This document shows positions 1-8,509 of a DNA stretch of 64,000 nucleotides, piece by piece. Source of the DNA: CAZNKU01 sp045654805 (GTDB taxonomy: Bacteria > Bacillota > Clostridia > Monoglobales > Firm-18); NCBI GenBank assembly GCA_045654805.1, contig JAZOOD010000010.1, positions 58,177-122,176 of the forward strand, given 5' to 3'. Under the pieces are notes generated by a model. It searched no databases. It was given only the letters and a program-made list of their open reading frames with translations, and had not been told where the DNA came from. Both the position numbers and the translations under genes were made by a program. Numbering within the stretch: position 1 is the stretch's first letter; each line of letters begins with the position of its first letter.

Positions 1-290
1 ATTGGTCTGCCGACACCGTCAAAAACTCTGCCCAGAATTTCTTTGGACAAACCAAACTTTAACGGTTCACCGGTAAATTTTGTAACAGTATTTGTTACTG
101 AAAGTCCGCGTGTTCCTTCAAACACCTGAACTACTGCAAATTCTTCGTTAATCTCAATAATTCTGCCCTGACGAACTTCATTATCATTAACCTTAATTTC
201 AACAGTTTCCTCGTATGATGCTTCCTTAACACCCTCTATAATAACCAAAGGCCCGTTAACTTCTTTTAGTCCTATATATTCTGTGTTCAT
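1..290 (-). CDS. atpB: V/A-type ATP synthase subunit B, N-terminal part (cut by window edge)
   Basis: Regulatory, non-catalytic nucleotide-binding subunit of the V1/A1 head. About 96 N-terminal residues are visible. They form the beta-barrel domain (MNTEYIGLKEVNGPLVIIEG at the start) and run into the conserved stretch around GRVFDGVGRP. The start ATG at 290 overlaps the stop of the subunit A gene as ATGA, so the two are translationally coupled, as usual for atpA-atpB. The rest of the gene lies beyond position 1, and subunit D would be expected after it. The family assignment is secure from the sequence and the position next to atpA. Confidence 0.93.
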   Translation of the reverse strand, partial: MNTEYIGLKEVNGPLVIIEGVKEASYEETVEIKVNDNEVRQGRIIEINEEFAVVQVFEGTRGLSVTNTVTKFTGEPLKFGLSKEILGRVFDGVGRP

Positions 291-2062
291 TGCATCACCC
301 CGTTTTCTTCAAGGATTTTTTCATACATTTCGTCAATTTCTTTGTTAATTGCATCAAATCTATCAAGCTCGTCATTACCTATATTATATTTGATATTAAC
401 AATCCTATCAATAATACCTGTCTTTGCAACTGCAGACATAGGAACGTTCTTCTTAATGATTTTTTTACAGCAGTCCTCAAGCTTTAATATAGTCTCCATC
501 ATAAGGAATTGTTTTTTAACAGGTACATACGTATCCGACGGGTGGTAAGCGTTTTGCTGTAAAAAACCTGTACGGATGATTTTTGCAATTTCAAGAACAA
601 GCTTTTGGGAATCCGGCAAAACATCACCGCCAATAAGCTTTACAATTTCAAGTAAATCGCTTTCCTCGTGCAGAATTTCCGCCAACTTTGCTCTGTATTT
701 AATAAATTTTTCGTCAACATTGTTGTTATACCAGTCTGCAAGTTCATCAACATATTCACTATAACTTGTAAGCCAGTTAATAGCAGGATAATGACGGGAG
801 TATGCAAGCTGTCTGTCCAAAGCTAAAAATGCTCTTGCAAATCGTTTTGTATTCTGTGTAACAGGCTCGGAGAAGTCGCCACCCTGTGGTGAAACTGCAC
901 CAATAAGAGTGACAGAGCCCTCATCACCGTTCAACGTTTCGATATAACCTGACCTTTCATAAAATCCTGCAAGCCTTGATGTAAGATATGCCGGGTATCC
1001 TTCTTCTGCCGGCATTTCCTCAAGTCTGCCTGAAATTTCACGTAAAGCTTCAGCCCATCTTGATGTAGAATCCGCCATAACAGCTACATGGTATCCCATA
1101 TCTCTGTAATATTCCGCTATTGTAATACCTGTATAAATACTTGCCTCGCGGGCCGCAACAGGCATATTTGATGTGTTTGCAATAAGTATTGTTCTGTCCA
1201 TAAGGGAATTGCCGGTTCTAGGGTCAATAAGTGATGAAAATTCCTCAAGAACCTGAGTCATTTCATTACCACGTTCACCACAACCTATGTATACAATAAT
1301 GTCTGCATCACACCACTTTGCAAGCTGATGCTGTGTCATTGTTTTACCTGTACCGAAACCTCCCGGAATTGTAGCTGTACCGCCCTTAACAATAGGGAAA
1401 AGGGTATCAATTACACGTTGTCCTGTAATAAGCGGTCTTTTTGCAGTGGCCCTTTCCTTATATGGTCTCGGAATACGTATAGGCCATTCCTGATAAAGCT
1501 TGATATCATGATAAACGCCATGACTGTCCTTGACCTTGGCAATCGTATCATTAAGAGTATATTCACCACTTGGTACAACCTCGGTAATTACCCCCTCAAT
1601 ACCGTCAGGTATCATAACCCTGTTTGTAATCCGTTCAGTTTCTTTAACTGTTGCAACAATTTTGCCCGGCGACACATTGTCACCTTCATTCGCAACAACT
1701 ACTACGTCCCATTTTTTACCCATATCAAGTCTGTCAATTTTAGAACCGCGGTCTACAAAAGCACCGCTTTGTTCCATAATGATATTAAGCGGACGCTCAA
1801 TGCCATCAAAAATACCGCCAACAATACCAGGCCCTAAAGCAACTGACATAGGTTTTTGAGAGCCATAAACAGGCTCACCTATTTTTAATCCCGTTGTAGA
1901 TTCATAAACCTGAGCAATAGTAAATTCATTGTCAATGGCAATTACCTCACCAATAAGACGCTGATTTCCTACATATACCATTTCCAGCATCTGAAAATCT
2001 CTGCTACCCTTTATTTTTACAACAGGTCCATTTATACTGTAAATACTGCCTATTATCTCCAT
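287..2062 (-). CDS. atpA: V/A-type ATP synthase catalytic subunit A
   Basis: Catalytic subunit of the V1/A1 sector; it hydrolyses or makes ATP in the cytoplasmic head. The protein has 591 residues, the normal length. The Walker A motif GGFGTGKT is at about residues 234-241. The A-subunit-specific 'non-homologous region' (about 110-200) is present before it, and the helical C-terminal domain after it. The stop overlaps the start of atpB (ATGA); the gap to the subunit E gene is 33 bases. It is the seventh of eight ATPase genes visible in the run. Whether the enzyme moves protons or sodium cannot be told from this subunit. Confidence 0.97.
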   Translation of the reverse strand: MEIIGSIYSINGPVVKIKGSRDFQMLEMVYVGNQRLIGEVIAIDNEFTIAQVYESTTGLKIGEPVYGSQKPMSVALGPGIVGGIFDGIERPLNIIMEQSGAFVDRGSKIDRLDMGKKWDVVVVANEGDNVSPGKIVATVKETERITNRVMIPDGIEGVITEVVPSGEYTLNDTIAKVKDSHGVYHDIKLYQEWPIRIPRPYKERATAKRPLITGQRVIDTLFPIVKGGTATIPGGFGTGKTMTQHQLAKWCDADIIVYIGCGERGNEMTQVLEEFSSLIDPRTGNSLMDRTILIANTSNMPVAAREASIYTGITIAEYYRDMGYHVAVMADSTSRWAEALREISGRLEEMPAEEGYPAYLTSRLAGFYERSGYIETLNGDEGSVTLIGAVSPQGGDFSEPVTQNTKRFARAFLALDRQLAYSRHYPAINWLTSYSEYVDELADWYNNNVDEKFIKYRAKLAEILHEESDLLEIVKLIGGDVLPDSQKLVLEIAKIIRTGFLQQNAYHPSDTYVPVKKQFLMMETILKLEDCCKKIIKKNVPMSAVAKTGIIDRIVNIKYNIGNDELDRFDAINKEIDEMYEKILEENGVMQ

Positions 2063-2095
2063 AGTTTTACCTTTCCGACCAAAAGGTCAAAATGA

Positions 2096-2674
2096 TTAAT
2101 TTAAGTCAAAATATTTTTCCAGAAAAGCTGTGCTTTCTTCCTCCACAGCCTTTGCAAAAGTCATGTCAATCATAGTTTTTTGAGTATTGTTAATAACTCT
2201 GCACCCGCCAATGAAATTACGGTCAATAACCTGAACGTTATAGCCTTCTGCCTGTGCAAGTTCAATAAGCTTGTTATCGGCAGAACTTATTACAACGGTA
2301 TAATCATAGCTATCATTCTCCGTTGCCATTTGAATTTTTTTTAACATACCTTTTGCATAGTCATCAGTTTTTACATAATCATCGAGCTTTTTGGTTACAT
2401 TTTCAAAAATATTCTGAATTAAACGCTCGCGTTCACAAAGATATTCTTTTTTGTGGTCAAACCGTTTTTCCGAAATTTTATTTGCCACATTGCGATATAC
2501 TTTTTCGGAGCTTTCCTTAAAACATCTTTCAAGATTAATTTCCAGTTTATTTTTATACTTTTCAATCTCTGCTTCCCTTTGTACCTCAAGCTCTTTTAAT
2601 ACGGAATTCTTTTTTTCTTCAGCTTGAGATACAACAAGTACCTTAAGATTTGCCAAATTGTCTTTGCTATACAT
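2096..2674 (-). CDS. atpE: V/A-type ATP synthase subunit E (peripheral stalk)
   Basis: 192 residues. The N-terminal half is highly charged and heptad-like (a long alpha-helical coil to about residue 110). It is followed by the compact C-terminal domain that binds the top of the A3B3 head in family members. Length and architecture fit the E (NtpE) subunit, which pairs with a G/H-type coiled-coil subunit to form the peripheral stalk. The partner is probably the 102-residue coiled-coil protein at 5788-6096. The gene lies 23 bases downstream of the subunit F gene and 33 bases upstream of atpA in the same run. In most bacterial A/V-ATPase operons E lies directly after K; here F intervenes. Confidence 0.85.
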   Translation of the reverse strand: MYSKDNLANLKVLVVSQAEEKKNSVLKELEVQREAEIEKYKNKLEINLERCFKESSEKVYRNVANKISEKRFDHKKEYLCERERLIQNIFENVTKKLDDYVKTDDYAKGMLKKIQMATENDSYDYTVVISSADNKLIELAQAEGYNVQVIDRNFIGGCRVINNTQKTMIDMTFAKAVEEESTAFLEKYFDLN

Positions 2675-2697
2675 AAATTATCTTCCTCTCTGAACTA

Positions 2698-3006
2698 TCA
2701 AATATTCAGACCGATTGCATCGCGGACATATTTTGTGATACTGTTGCTTTCTTCTCCTCGTCCATACTTGTCTGGAATTTCCACAATAAGCGGTACGGAA
2801 CGTGATATCTTTGTTTTTTCTACAAGCTCGCTATCAAGGTCCACAGCTTTTCTTGTAAGCAATACAACAGCTATTTCCTTATCATCAATTGCCTTGTTAA
2901 ATTCCTCGGCAAACTGCTGACGTCCTTCAACAACCACACCGTCAATACCCGCAAGCCTCATACCAATACACGAGTCGGTATTGTCACTGATCAAATACAT
3001 TTTCAT
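2698..3006 (-). CDS. atpF: V/A-type ATP synthase subunit F (central stalk)
   Basis: 102 residues with the Rossmann-like fold typical of subunit F (called NtpG in Enterococcus). It begins MKMYLISDN, with an alternating beta-alpha pattern and a VVLLTRKAVD strand-helix in the middle. In the family it sits on the D subunit in the central rotor stalk. It lies between the proteolipid gene K (21-base gap) and subunit E (23-base gap). The family assignment is from fold-like sequence pattern, length and context. Confidence 0.85.
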   Translation of the reverse strand: MKMYLISDNTDSCIGMRLAGIDGVVVEGRQQFAEEFNKAIDDKEIAVVLLTRKAVDLDSELVEKTKISRSVPLIVEIPDKYGRGEESNSITKYVRDAIGLNI

Positions 3007-3027
3007 ACAAATTCACCTTGCTGAATA

Positions 3028-3450
3028 TTATAGACTTCCAATAATAGTAAATGCAATCAAAAGACCGTAAAGAGCGATACCTTCCGCCAACGCAACGAAG
3101 ATAAGCGCCTTACCCATAACCTTAGGATCCTCAGAAATTGCACCAATAGCTGCAGATGCTGATGGACCAACCGCAATACCTGCGCCAAGACATCCAAGAC
3201 CTGTTGCCAAAGCAGCTGCCATATATCCTAATCCCTTTGACCCATCAGCTTGCACAGTTTCCGCTGCAGCAAATACCAAATCACCATTTGCAAAAATAAT
3301 TGTAGACACTATACACATTAATGCAAAGCAAGCCATATCAGCAATCAAAGCATATTTCATCTTCTTTCCCTGCATTTTGAAACCAAAGTGCAAAATTGAT
3401 GGTACCATCATAATCACCAAGAAAGCTAAAATCATTGTTATTTTCATCAT
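3028..3450 (-). CDS. ntpK: V/A-type ATP synthase subunit K (membrane proteolipid ring)
   Basis: 140 residues, almost all hydrophobic. Two N-terminal membrane helices (about 3-22 and 33-55) lack any ion-carrying residue. A glycine/alanine-rich hairpin follows (about 75-103 and 114-138) and carries the essential carboxylate Glu123 in LAEGIALYG. So there is one ion-binding site per chain, unlike proteins in which both hairpins carry a site. The subunit forms the rotor ring that moves H+ or Na+ past subunit I. I do not see a decisive Na+ signature. The gene is 1 base from the subunit I gene, so coupled translation is likely. Confidence 0.92.
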   Translation of the reverse strand: MMKITMILAFLVIMMVPSILHFGFKMQGKKMKYALIADMACFALMCIVSTIIFANGDLVFAAAETVQADGSKGLGYMAAALATGLGCLGAGIAVGPSASAAIGAISEDPKVMGKALIFVALAEGIALYGLLIAFTIIGSL

Positions 3451-3451
3451 A

Positions 3452-4723
3452 TTATTTTCCTCCTATTTTTTCAAAAGGTTTTCCGTCACCTTCATAATAT
3501 CTGCTGAACATTTCGTAGAATTGTAATCTTAATACCTGAATTGCAACAAGCAATCCTTCAAGTCCTAAAACAAGTATATTACCGAAAATTACAATTAAAA
3601 TATTGTCACTTCCGCCTGATAATCTTGCCAAAGTGAATACAACCGCCATCATACCTGCGTGATTAAGTGCAAATGCACCGATACGGATAAATGAAACTGT
3701 ATTTGTAACATATGAAAGCATAAGTTCAAACATTTCGAAAAATGTTTCCATTATAAATCCGCCTTTTTCCTTAGGCATCCAGTCCCTGCGTCCCTCAATA
3801 AGCTTGCCTAAAGGCTCCTTAAGGAACATAAGCACAAGTGGGATAGCAATAAATAATATTATCAATACTGTGGAAATTTTAACCGGTAAAAAACCAAGTA
3901 CAGAAAGAACTATTATAATCGCACCCCAGTAAAACACCATACCTGCAATACCATTAGGGTCAAATAGTACACGTTCTACATTCTTTTGCTTTATGCCGTT
4001 TGCTATATTCATAATCATTACAATAGTGATGACTATCAATCCTATTCCAACTGAAGCAATAAGCGTGGGCATTTTAAGATGCATAGGTGACCATAATGCA
4101 TGCCAGAATTTATCTTCATAACCAAATATACTGCTGAATATTACACCAAAAAACATAGATGAAATACCGCAACGTACAAGTATGGGTCCTAAGAAATTCT
4201 TTTTCTTAGCCATTATAATACCTACAAGACCAAGTACAAAGCCATGTCCTACATCACCGTACATCATACCAAAAATTATTGTATATGTAATGGCAAACAA
4301 CATTGTAGGGTCAAATTCGTTATAAGATGGCAAGCCATACATTTCTATAAAATCCTGGAACGGTCTAAATAGCCTGTTATTTTTTAACTTAGTAGGAGGT
4401 TTAAGGTCAACTATCCTATCTGCCTCCTCCACTATCACTGTAATATTTTTTTCATCATCGAACATCTTAAGATATTCGTTGTAGCTGCCTTCGGGCACCC
4501 ACCCCGCAACAGAAAAGATATTTTCTGTACGACCTGCAAAGCGCTTTACTTCACCAACATCGTCATTTGTAATTTCAAAAGGCTTCATACCCTTCGTATC
4601 TTTTACAACATCAAATAAATTTTCTAGGTGAATATCCTTGTTTATAATATAATTTGCCGCTATACGTTCAAACTCTGCCACAGGGCCGATTATATTAACA
4701 AGCTTCATCTTTTCAACAGCCAA
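3452..4723 (-). CDS. ntpI: V/A-type ATP synthase subunit I, with shortened cytoplasmic arm
   Basis: Stator subunit that carries ions between membrane half-channels and the K ring. The C-terminal membrane half looks complete: the entry motif FGLPSYNEFDP-like region, GMMYGDVGHG, several membrane helices, and the functional arginine in SFIRIGAFALNH. The protein is only 423 residues, whereas family members are usually about 600-660. The N-terminus begins normally (MAVEKMKLVNIIG) but jumps within about 75 residues to the distal segment around VAGWVPEGSYNEYL. About 200 residues of the coiled-coil arm are therefore missing, in frame and with no stop. The gene lies 1 base after subunit C and 1 base before subunit K. 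Confidence 0.92.
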   Translation of the reverse strand: MAVEKMKLVNIIGPVAEFERIAANYIINKDIHLENLFDVVKDTKGMKPFEITNDDVGEVKRFAGRTENIFSVAGWVPEGSYNEYLKMFDDEKNITVIVEEADRIVDLKPPTKLKNNRLFRPFQDFIEMYGLPSYNEFDPTMLFAITYTIIFGMMYGDVGHGFVLGLVGIIMAKKKNFLGPILVRCGISSMFFGVIFSSIFGYEDKFWHALWSPMHLKMPTLIASVGIGLIVITIVMIMNIANGIKQKNVERVLFDPNGIAGMVFYWGAIIIVLSVLGFLPVKISTVLIILFIAIPLVLMFLKEPLGKLIEGRRDWMPKEKGGFIMETFFEMFELMLSYVTNTVSFIRIGAFALNHAGMMAVVFTLARLSGGSDNILIVIFGNILVLGLEGLLVAIQVLRLQFYEMFSRYYEGDGKPFEKIGGK

Positions 4724-4724
4724 A

Positions 4725-5774
4725 TTACCTTCCTCCTTTCTTTGTTATGTATTGTAAAATCTCAGATTCATCCAGATTATATTCCGTCGCCTCTGCTATT
4801 TTAATAAGGTTTTTGATTTCTGTTTCTTTAACATTAAGATACTCTATAACGGTAAATATGGAAAATGGATTAACCTTAGCGGATTTTGCCTCCCTTTCCA
4901 AAGTCATATTTGCCCATATCTGTTCAAAGGACTCTTCCCTGTTTTTAAAGATGTCCCCATACTTTGTATTAAGTATAATACGATAAAGTTCGTCCTCGTC
5001 GTGAGCATTTATCATCTCATCTATACTTTCTTTTCTTAAAGCATAAAAAATAGGTAAAGTAAGTGATTTCAAGGTCTTTGCATCCACATTAAAATATTTT
5101 TTACACCTTAAAATCCACATAATGTTAAGCATATCAATCTTGCTACCGTAGGATTGTAAAAATGCTCTCTTTTCATTGCCCTTAAGATTCTTTTTCGCCG
5201 CATTCCAGGCATACTTGTAATAATATGTATCCAAAGCCATTTCCATATTAAACAGATTATAAAAGTCCGAATTTTGAGTAAACATAATCAATTGTTTATA
5301 ATACTTACTGTCGCTGAGACTTTCTGCCAAATCCTCAAGGTTTTCACAATCCGCAATACGGTTAACATCAAATGAAAAATATTTGCGAAGTATACCCCCG
5401 TCATCAAATCCCGGCTGATATTTGCTTTCACTTTCAATACTGCGCAAAATCTGTTTTAGAAAAGCAACCTCTTTTTCCATAACAAACAGGGTAAGAAGTT
5501 CTTTGCCCTCCGCACCGATAAAACGCCTTAGGCTTATAAGGTCGCTGTCTCCGGAATGGCAAATAATTTCTTCAAATGATAGTCTGTCGATATTATCAAT
5601 ATCCGTATTTTCAAAAAGAGCTCTATACCTCGTAGTTCCTTTAAGATATAAAGCAATGTCCTTTACGCAACAAAGCTCAACAAGTCGCTTATAGTCTTTT
5701 TCCTTAAGCAGCTTGCTTTTCATTGCGCATATTTTGGCGTAAGAGCCACTGTATTTGGTAACATTACTTATCAA
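4725..5774 (-). CDS. atpC: V/A-type ATP synthase subunit C (rotor-to-ring socket)
   Basis: 349 residues, all-helical in pattern, matching the three-lobed subunit C/d family (NtpC) that links the central stalk to the proteolipid ring. The N-terminus (MISNVTKYSGSYAKICAMKSKLL) and the internal repeats of Y-x-Y and aromatic-rich helices are typical of the family. It is separated by 13 bases from the upstream G/H-like gene and by 1 base from subunit I. In the common bacterial order C follows E; here it precedes I, so the operon has been rearranged. Confidence 0.87.
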   Translation of the reverse strand: MISNVTKYSGSYAKICAMKSKLLKEKDYKRLVELCCVKDIALYLKGTTRYRALFENTDIDNIDRLSFEEIICHSGDSDLISLRRFIGAEGKELLTLFVMEKEVAFLKQILRSIESESKYQPGFDDGGILRKYFSFDVNRIADCENLEDLAESLSDSKYYKQLIMFTQNSDFYNLFNMEMALDTYYYKYAWNAAKKNLKGNEKRAFLQSYGSKIDMLNIMWILRCKKYFNVDAKTLKSLTLPIFYALRKESIDEMINAHDEDELYRIILNTKYGDIFKNREESFEQIWANMTLEREAKSAKVNPFSIFTVIEYLNVKETEIKNLIKIAEATEYNLDESEILQYITKKGGR

Positions 5775-5787
5775 GGGCTCTCACATC

Positions 5788-6096
5788 CTATTCTGTAATA
5801 TTTTTAAATATTTTTTCTTCCCATTCGGCCATATTGTTTTTAAAATACGCCTGAAGTTTAGAAATGTTATCCGCCTGTTGATCACAAAGCTTACTGATTA
5901 TATCCTCGGCCTTTTTATCTTCATCAGCAGTTTTGCCCTCAACCATTTTTTCTAACTTTTCATCATACAATCTGTCAAGATTTTCAAACTCTCTTTCCAG
6001 TTTTGATGAATATAATTTTTTTTCCGCGTCAGCCTCTGCTGATATTTCCATAACCTTTTTCTCAATTTCCGCTATTTTATCAAAAACAAGCTCCAT
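5788..6096 (-). CDS. Probable V-ATPase peripheral stalk subunit G/H-like coiled coil
   Basis: 102 residues, strongly charged, with long heptad-like stretches rich in Glu, Lys and Leu and no membrane helix. A short coiled-coil protein at the head of the ATPase genes matches the role of subunit G/H (NtpF or AhaH in other bacteria and archaea), the partner of subunit E in the peripheral stalk. The assignment rests mainly on size, predicted structure and position: 13 bases before subunit C and 16 bases after the UPF0210 gene. The sequence itself is not diagnostic. Confidence 0.65.
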   Translation of the reverse strand: MELVFDKIAEIEKKVMEISAEADAEKKLYSSKLEREFENLDRLYDEKLEKMVEGKTADEDKKAEDIISKLCDQQADNISKLQAYFKNNMAEWEEKIFKNITE

Positions 6097-6112
6097 ATAA
6101 ACCCTCCATATT

Positions 6113-7474
6113 TTAATTTCTTAAACTATGCATAGGTGCAGGAATTCTGCCACCTCTTTTAACGAAATCAATACTTCCGTACTCATTTACAGGCATAACC
6201 GGCGCAGTACCCAAAAGCCCGCCGAATTCAACCATATCTCCCACCTTGCATCCCGGTGCAGGAATAATGCGTACAGCGGTTGTTTTACAATTTATCATAC
6301 CAATAGCAGCCTCGTCTGCAATAATTGCTGAAATTGTTTCCGCAGTAGTGTCGCCTGGAACAGCTATCATATCTAGCCCTACGGAGCATACACAAGTCAT
6401 AGCCTCTAATTTATCCAAAGTAAGACATCCGCAGGAAGCTGCATCTATCATACCTGCGTCCTCTGACACAGGGATAAAAGCTCCACTTAACCCACCTACG
6501 TGAGATGATGCCATAACTCCTCCCTTTTTAACTGCATCATTCAAAAGTGCCAGTGCAGCAGTAGTGCCGTGAGTGCCGCATTTTTCAATCCCCATTTCCT
6601 CAAGAATATGAGCTACACTGTCCCCTATTGCAGGGGTAGGTGCTAAGGATAAATCCACTATGCCAAAAGGAATATTTAATCTTTCAGAAGCCTCACGTGC
6701 CACCAACTGACCCATACGGGTAATCTTAAAGGCAGTTTTCTTTATTGTATCTGCAACAACGCTAAAATCCTCACCTTTAACCGTTTCCAATGCTTTTTTC
6801 ACAACACCGGGACCTGATACACCAACATTTATAACTCTGTCAGCTTCCCCTACACCGTGAAAAGCACCTGCCATAAAAGGATTATCCTCCACAGCGTTAC
6901 AAAAAACCACTAATTTAGCACAACCGAAACCTTTTTTATCTTTTGTAAGTTCTGCAGTTTGTTTTATAACCTTACCCATTTCATAAACTGCATCCATATC
7001 AATACCTGCCTTTGTTGACCCAACATTGACAGAGGAACAAACCCTTTCAGTCTCTGCAAGTGCCTGAGGTATGGAGTTTATGAGTATTTTATCACCAGGC
7101 GTATATCCCTTTTGCACCAATGCAGAGAAACCACCAATAAAGTTTACTCCTGTTGTGTTGGCTGCTTTGTCAAGGGCTTTTGCAATAGCAACATAATTAT
7201 CTGCGCTTTTACACGATGCACCTATCAATGATATAGGTGTAACAGATATGCGCTTGTTTATAATAGGAATGCCGTATTTGTGTTCAATATCCTCACCTGT
7301 GCTTACAAGGTGTTCTGCACTTTTAACAATTTTATCATAAACATTATCACATACTTTATTTATGTCACTATCAATACAATCCATAAGGGAAATACCCATT
7401 GTAATAGTACGGATATCAAGATTTTCCTCACTTATCATCTTGATAGTTTCCATTATTTCATTGTAATTTATCAT
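6113..7474 (-). CDS. UPF0210 (DUF711, PFL) family protein
   Basis: 453 residues, full family length. It belongs to the DUF711/UPF0210 family, whose fold resembles pyruvate formate-lyase-like barrels but whose biochemical role is not established. Recognisable parts are the N-terminal MINYNEIMETIKM region and the glycine-rich C-terminal segments around FGGLLGTAPVMPV. It lies 21 bases after an ACT-domain (UPF0237) gene. This ACT-UPF0210 pairing is conserved in Firmicutes and suggests that the small ACT protein senses a ligand for this protein. Here the pair sits between threonine-pathway and V-ATPase genes. Confidence 0.9.
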   Translation of the reverse strand: MINYNEIMETIKMISEENLDIRTITMGISLMDCIDSDINKVCDNVYDKIVKSAEHLVSTGEDIEHKYGIPIINKRISVTPISLIGASCKSADNYVAIAKALDKAANTTGVNFIGGFSALVQKGYTPGDKILINSIPQALAETERVCSSVNVGSTKAGIDMDAVYEMGKVIKQTAELTKDKKGFGCAKLVVFCNAVEDNPFMAGAFHGVGEADRVINVGVSGPGVVKKALETVKGEDFSVVADTIKKTAFKITRMGQLVAREASERLNIPFGIVDLSLAPTPAIGDSVAHILEEMGIEKCGTHGTTAALALLNDAVKKGGVMASSHVGGLSGAFIPVSEDAGMIDAASCGCLTLDKLEAMTCVCSVGLDMIAVPGDTTAETISAIIADEAAIGMINCKTTAVRIIPAPGCKVGDMVEFGGLLGTAPVMPVNEYGSIDFVKRGGRIPAPMHSLRN

Positions 7475-7495
7475 ACTGGCACCCCGTGTAACCGA

Positions 7496-7765
7496 TTATA
7501 TTTTATGCATTGAATTAAAAATGTCCTCATGCTGACATCTGATATCCAATCCCATTTCATTACCTAAATCCCCAAGCTTATCAACAAGTTCAGCAAACTT
7601 AACATTCATCCCTGATACATCTGTAATCATTACCATAGTAAAGATATCCTGCATAATTGTCTGGGTTATATCTAAAATATTAACATTACATTGTGATAAC
7701 AAAGCAGAAACCTTTGCTATAATGCCAACCTTGTCATTGCCAATTACTGTAATAACTGCTTTCAT
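7496..7765 (-). CDS. ACT domain protein (UPF0237)
   Basis: 89 residues forming a single ACT-type beta-alpha-beta fold. It starts MKAVITVIGNDKVGIIAKVS, the characteristic N-terminus of UPF0237 proteins. ACT domains bind small ligands, often amino acids; the ligand here is unknown. The gene stands between rlmB (15-base gap) and the UPF0210 gene (21-base gap), and downstream of aspartate-family biosynthesis genes that also carry ACT domains. A regulatory function linked to amino-acid supply is therefore plausible but inferred. Confidence 0.9.
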   Translation of the reverse strand: MKAVITVIGNDKVGIIAKVSALLSQCNVNILDITQTIMQDIFTMVMITDVSGMNVKFAELVDKLGDLGNEMGLDIRCQHEDIFNSMHKI

Positions 7766-7780
7766 TATATATTCTCCCTT

Positions 7781-8509
7781 TTAGCCTCTTTGTCTTAATG
7801 CTTCGTACATTATAACACCCGCGGCAACAGAAGCATTCAGTGAGTTTATTTCGCCCTTCATAGGAATACTTATTAAAAAATCACATTTTTCGGCAACAAT
7901 ACGGCTCACTCCGTTACCCTCGCTGCCTATAACAATCCCAACACCGCCTTTGTAATCCACCTCGGTATAAGACTGCTTTGCATCCTGATGCGTGGCGTAA
8001 AACCATACACCGCTTTCCTTTAATTTGTCTATGGTCTGTGCAAGATTTGTAACCCTTGCAACAGGAGTATATTCCAAAGCACCTGCAGAAGTTTTAGCAA
8101 CAACGCTACTAAGACCAACACTTCTTCTCTTTGGAATAATGACACCATGAGCACCCACAGCATTTGCCGTCCTTAGTATTGAACCAAGATTGTGAGGGTC
8201 AGTAATTTCGTCCAGCAATATAATAAACGGACTTTCTCCTTTGTCCTCTGCAATCTTCAAAATATCATCAACTGTGGCATATCTGTGCGCGGCAACCAAG
8301 GCTATAACTCCCTGATGTGCACCTGTATCCGAAAGCTCGTCAAGTTTAGACTTTACGACCTCTTGTACAACAATACCTTTCTCCTTTGCCATAGCAACTA
8401 TTTTCTTTATACTGCCCTCCTTAGCGGAAACAAGCAGTTTGTCAATTTCACGACCGGACTTTATGGCTTCCGTAACCGGATTTCTGCCTTCTATCTTATC
8501 TTGACTCAT
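7781..8509 (-). CDS. rlmB: 23S rRNA (guanosine-2'-O-)-methyltransferase RlmB-type (TrmH family)
   Basis: 242 residues of the SPOUT (TrmH/SpoU) class of 2'-O-ribose methyltransferases. An N-terminal substrate-binding domain (about 1-80) starts with the family motif EGRNPVTEAI. The knotted SAM-binding domain carries LLDEITDPHNLGSILRTA, then VIGSEGNGVS, then NSLNASVAAGV near the C-terminus. It probably methylates G2251 of 23S rRNA, though the exact target is inferred from similarity. The start overlaps the end of lysC by 14 bases, so it is co-transcribed with the aspartate-family genes, with no obvious functional link. Confidence 0.88.
   Translation of the reverse strand: MSQDKIEGRNPVTEAIKSGREIDKLLVSAKEGSIKKIVAMAKEKGIVVQEVVKSKLDELSDTGAHQGVIALVAAHRYATVDDILKIAEDKGESPFIILLDEITDPHNLGSILRTANAVGAHGVIIPKRRSVGLSSVVAKTSAGALEYTPVARVTNLAQTIDKLKESGVWFYATHQDAKQSYTEVDYKGGVGIVIGSEGNGVSRIVAEKCDFLISIPMKGEINSLNASVAAGVIMYEALRQRG

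Noticed and set aside
1328..1837. Plus-strand ORF of 169 codons inside atpA
   Set aside because: It lies fully opposite the conserved catalytic subunit A gene, has no fitting ribosome binding site and shows no protein family pattern.
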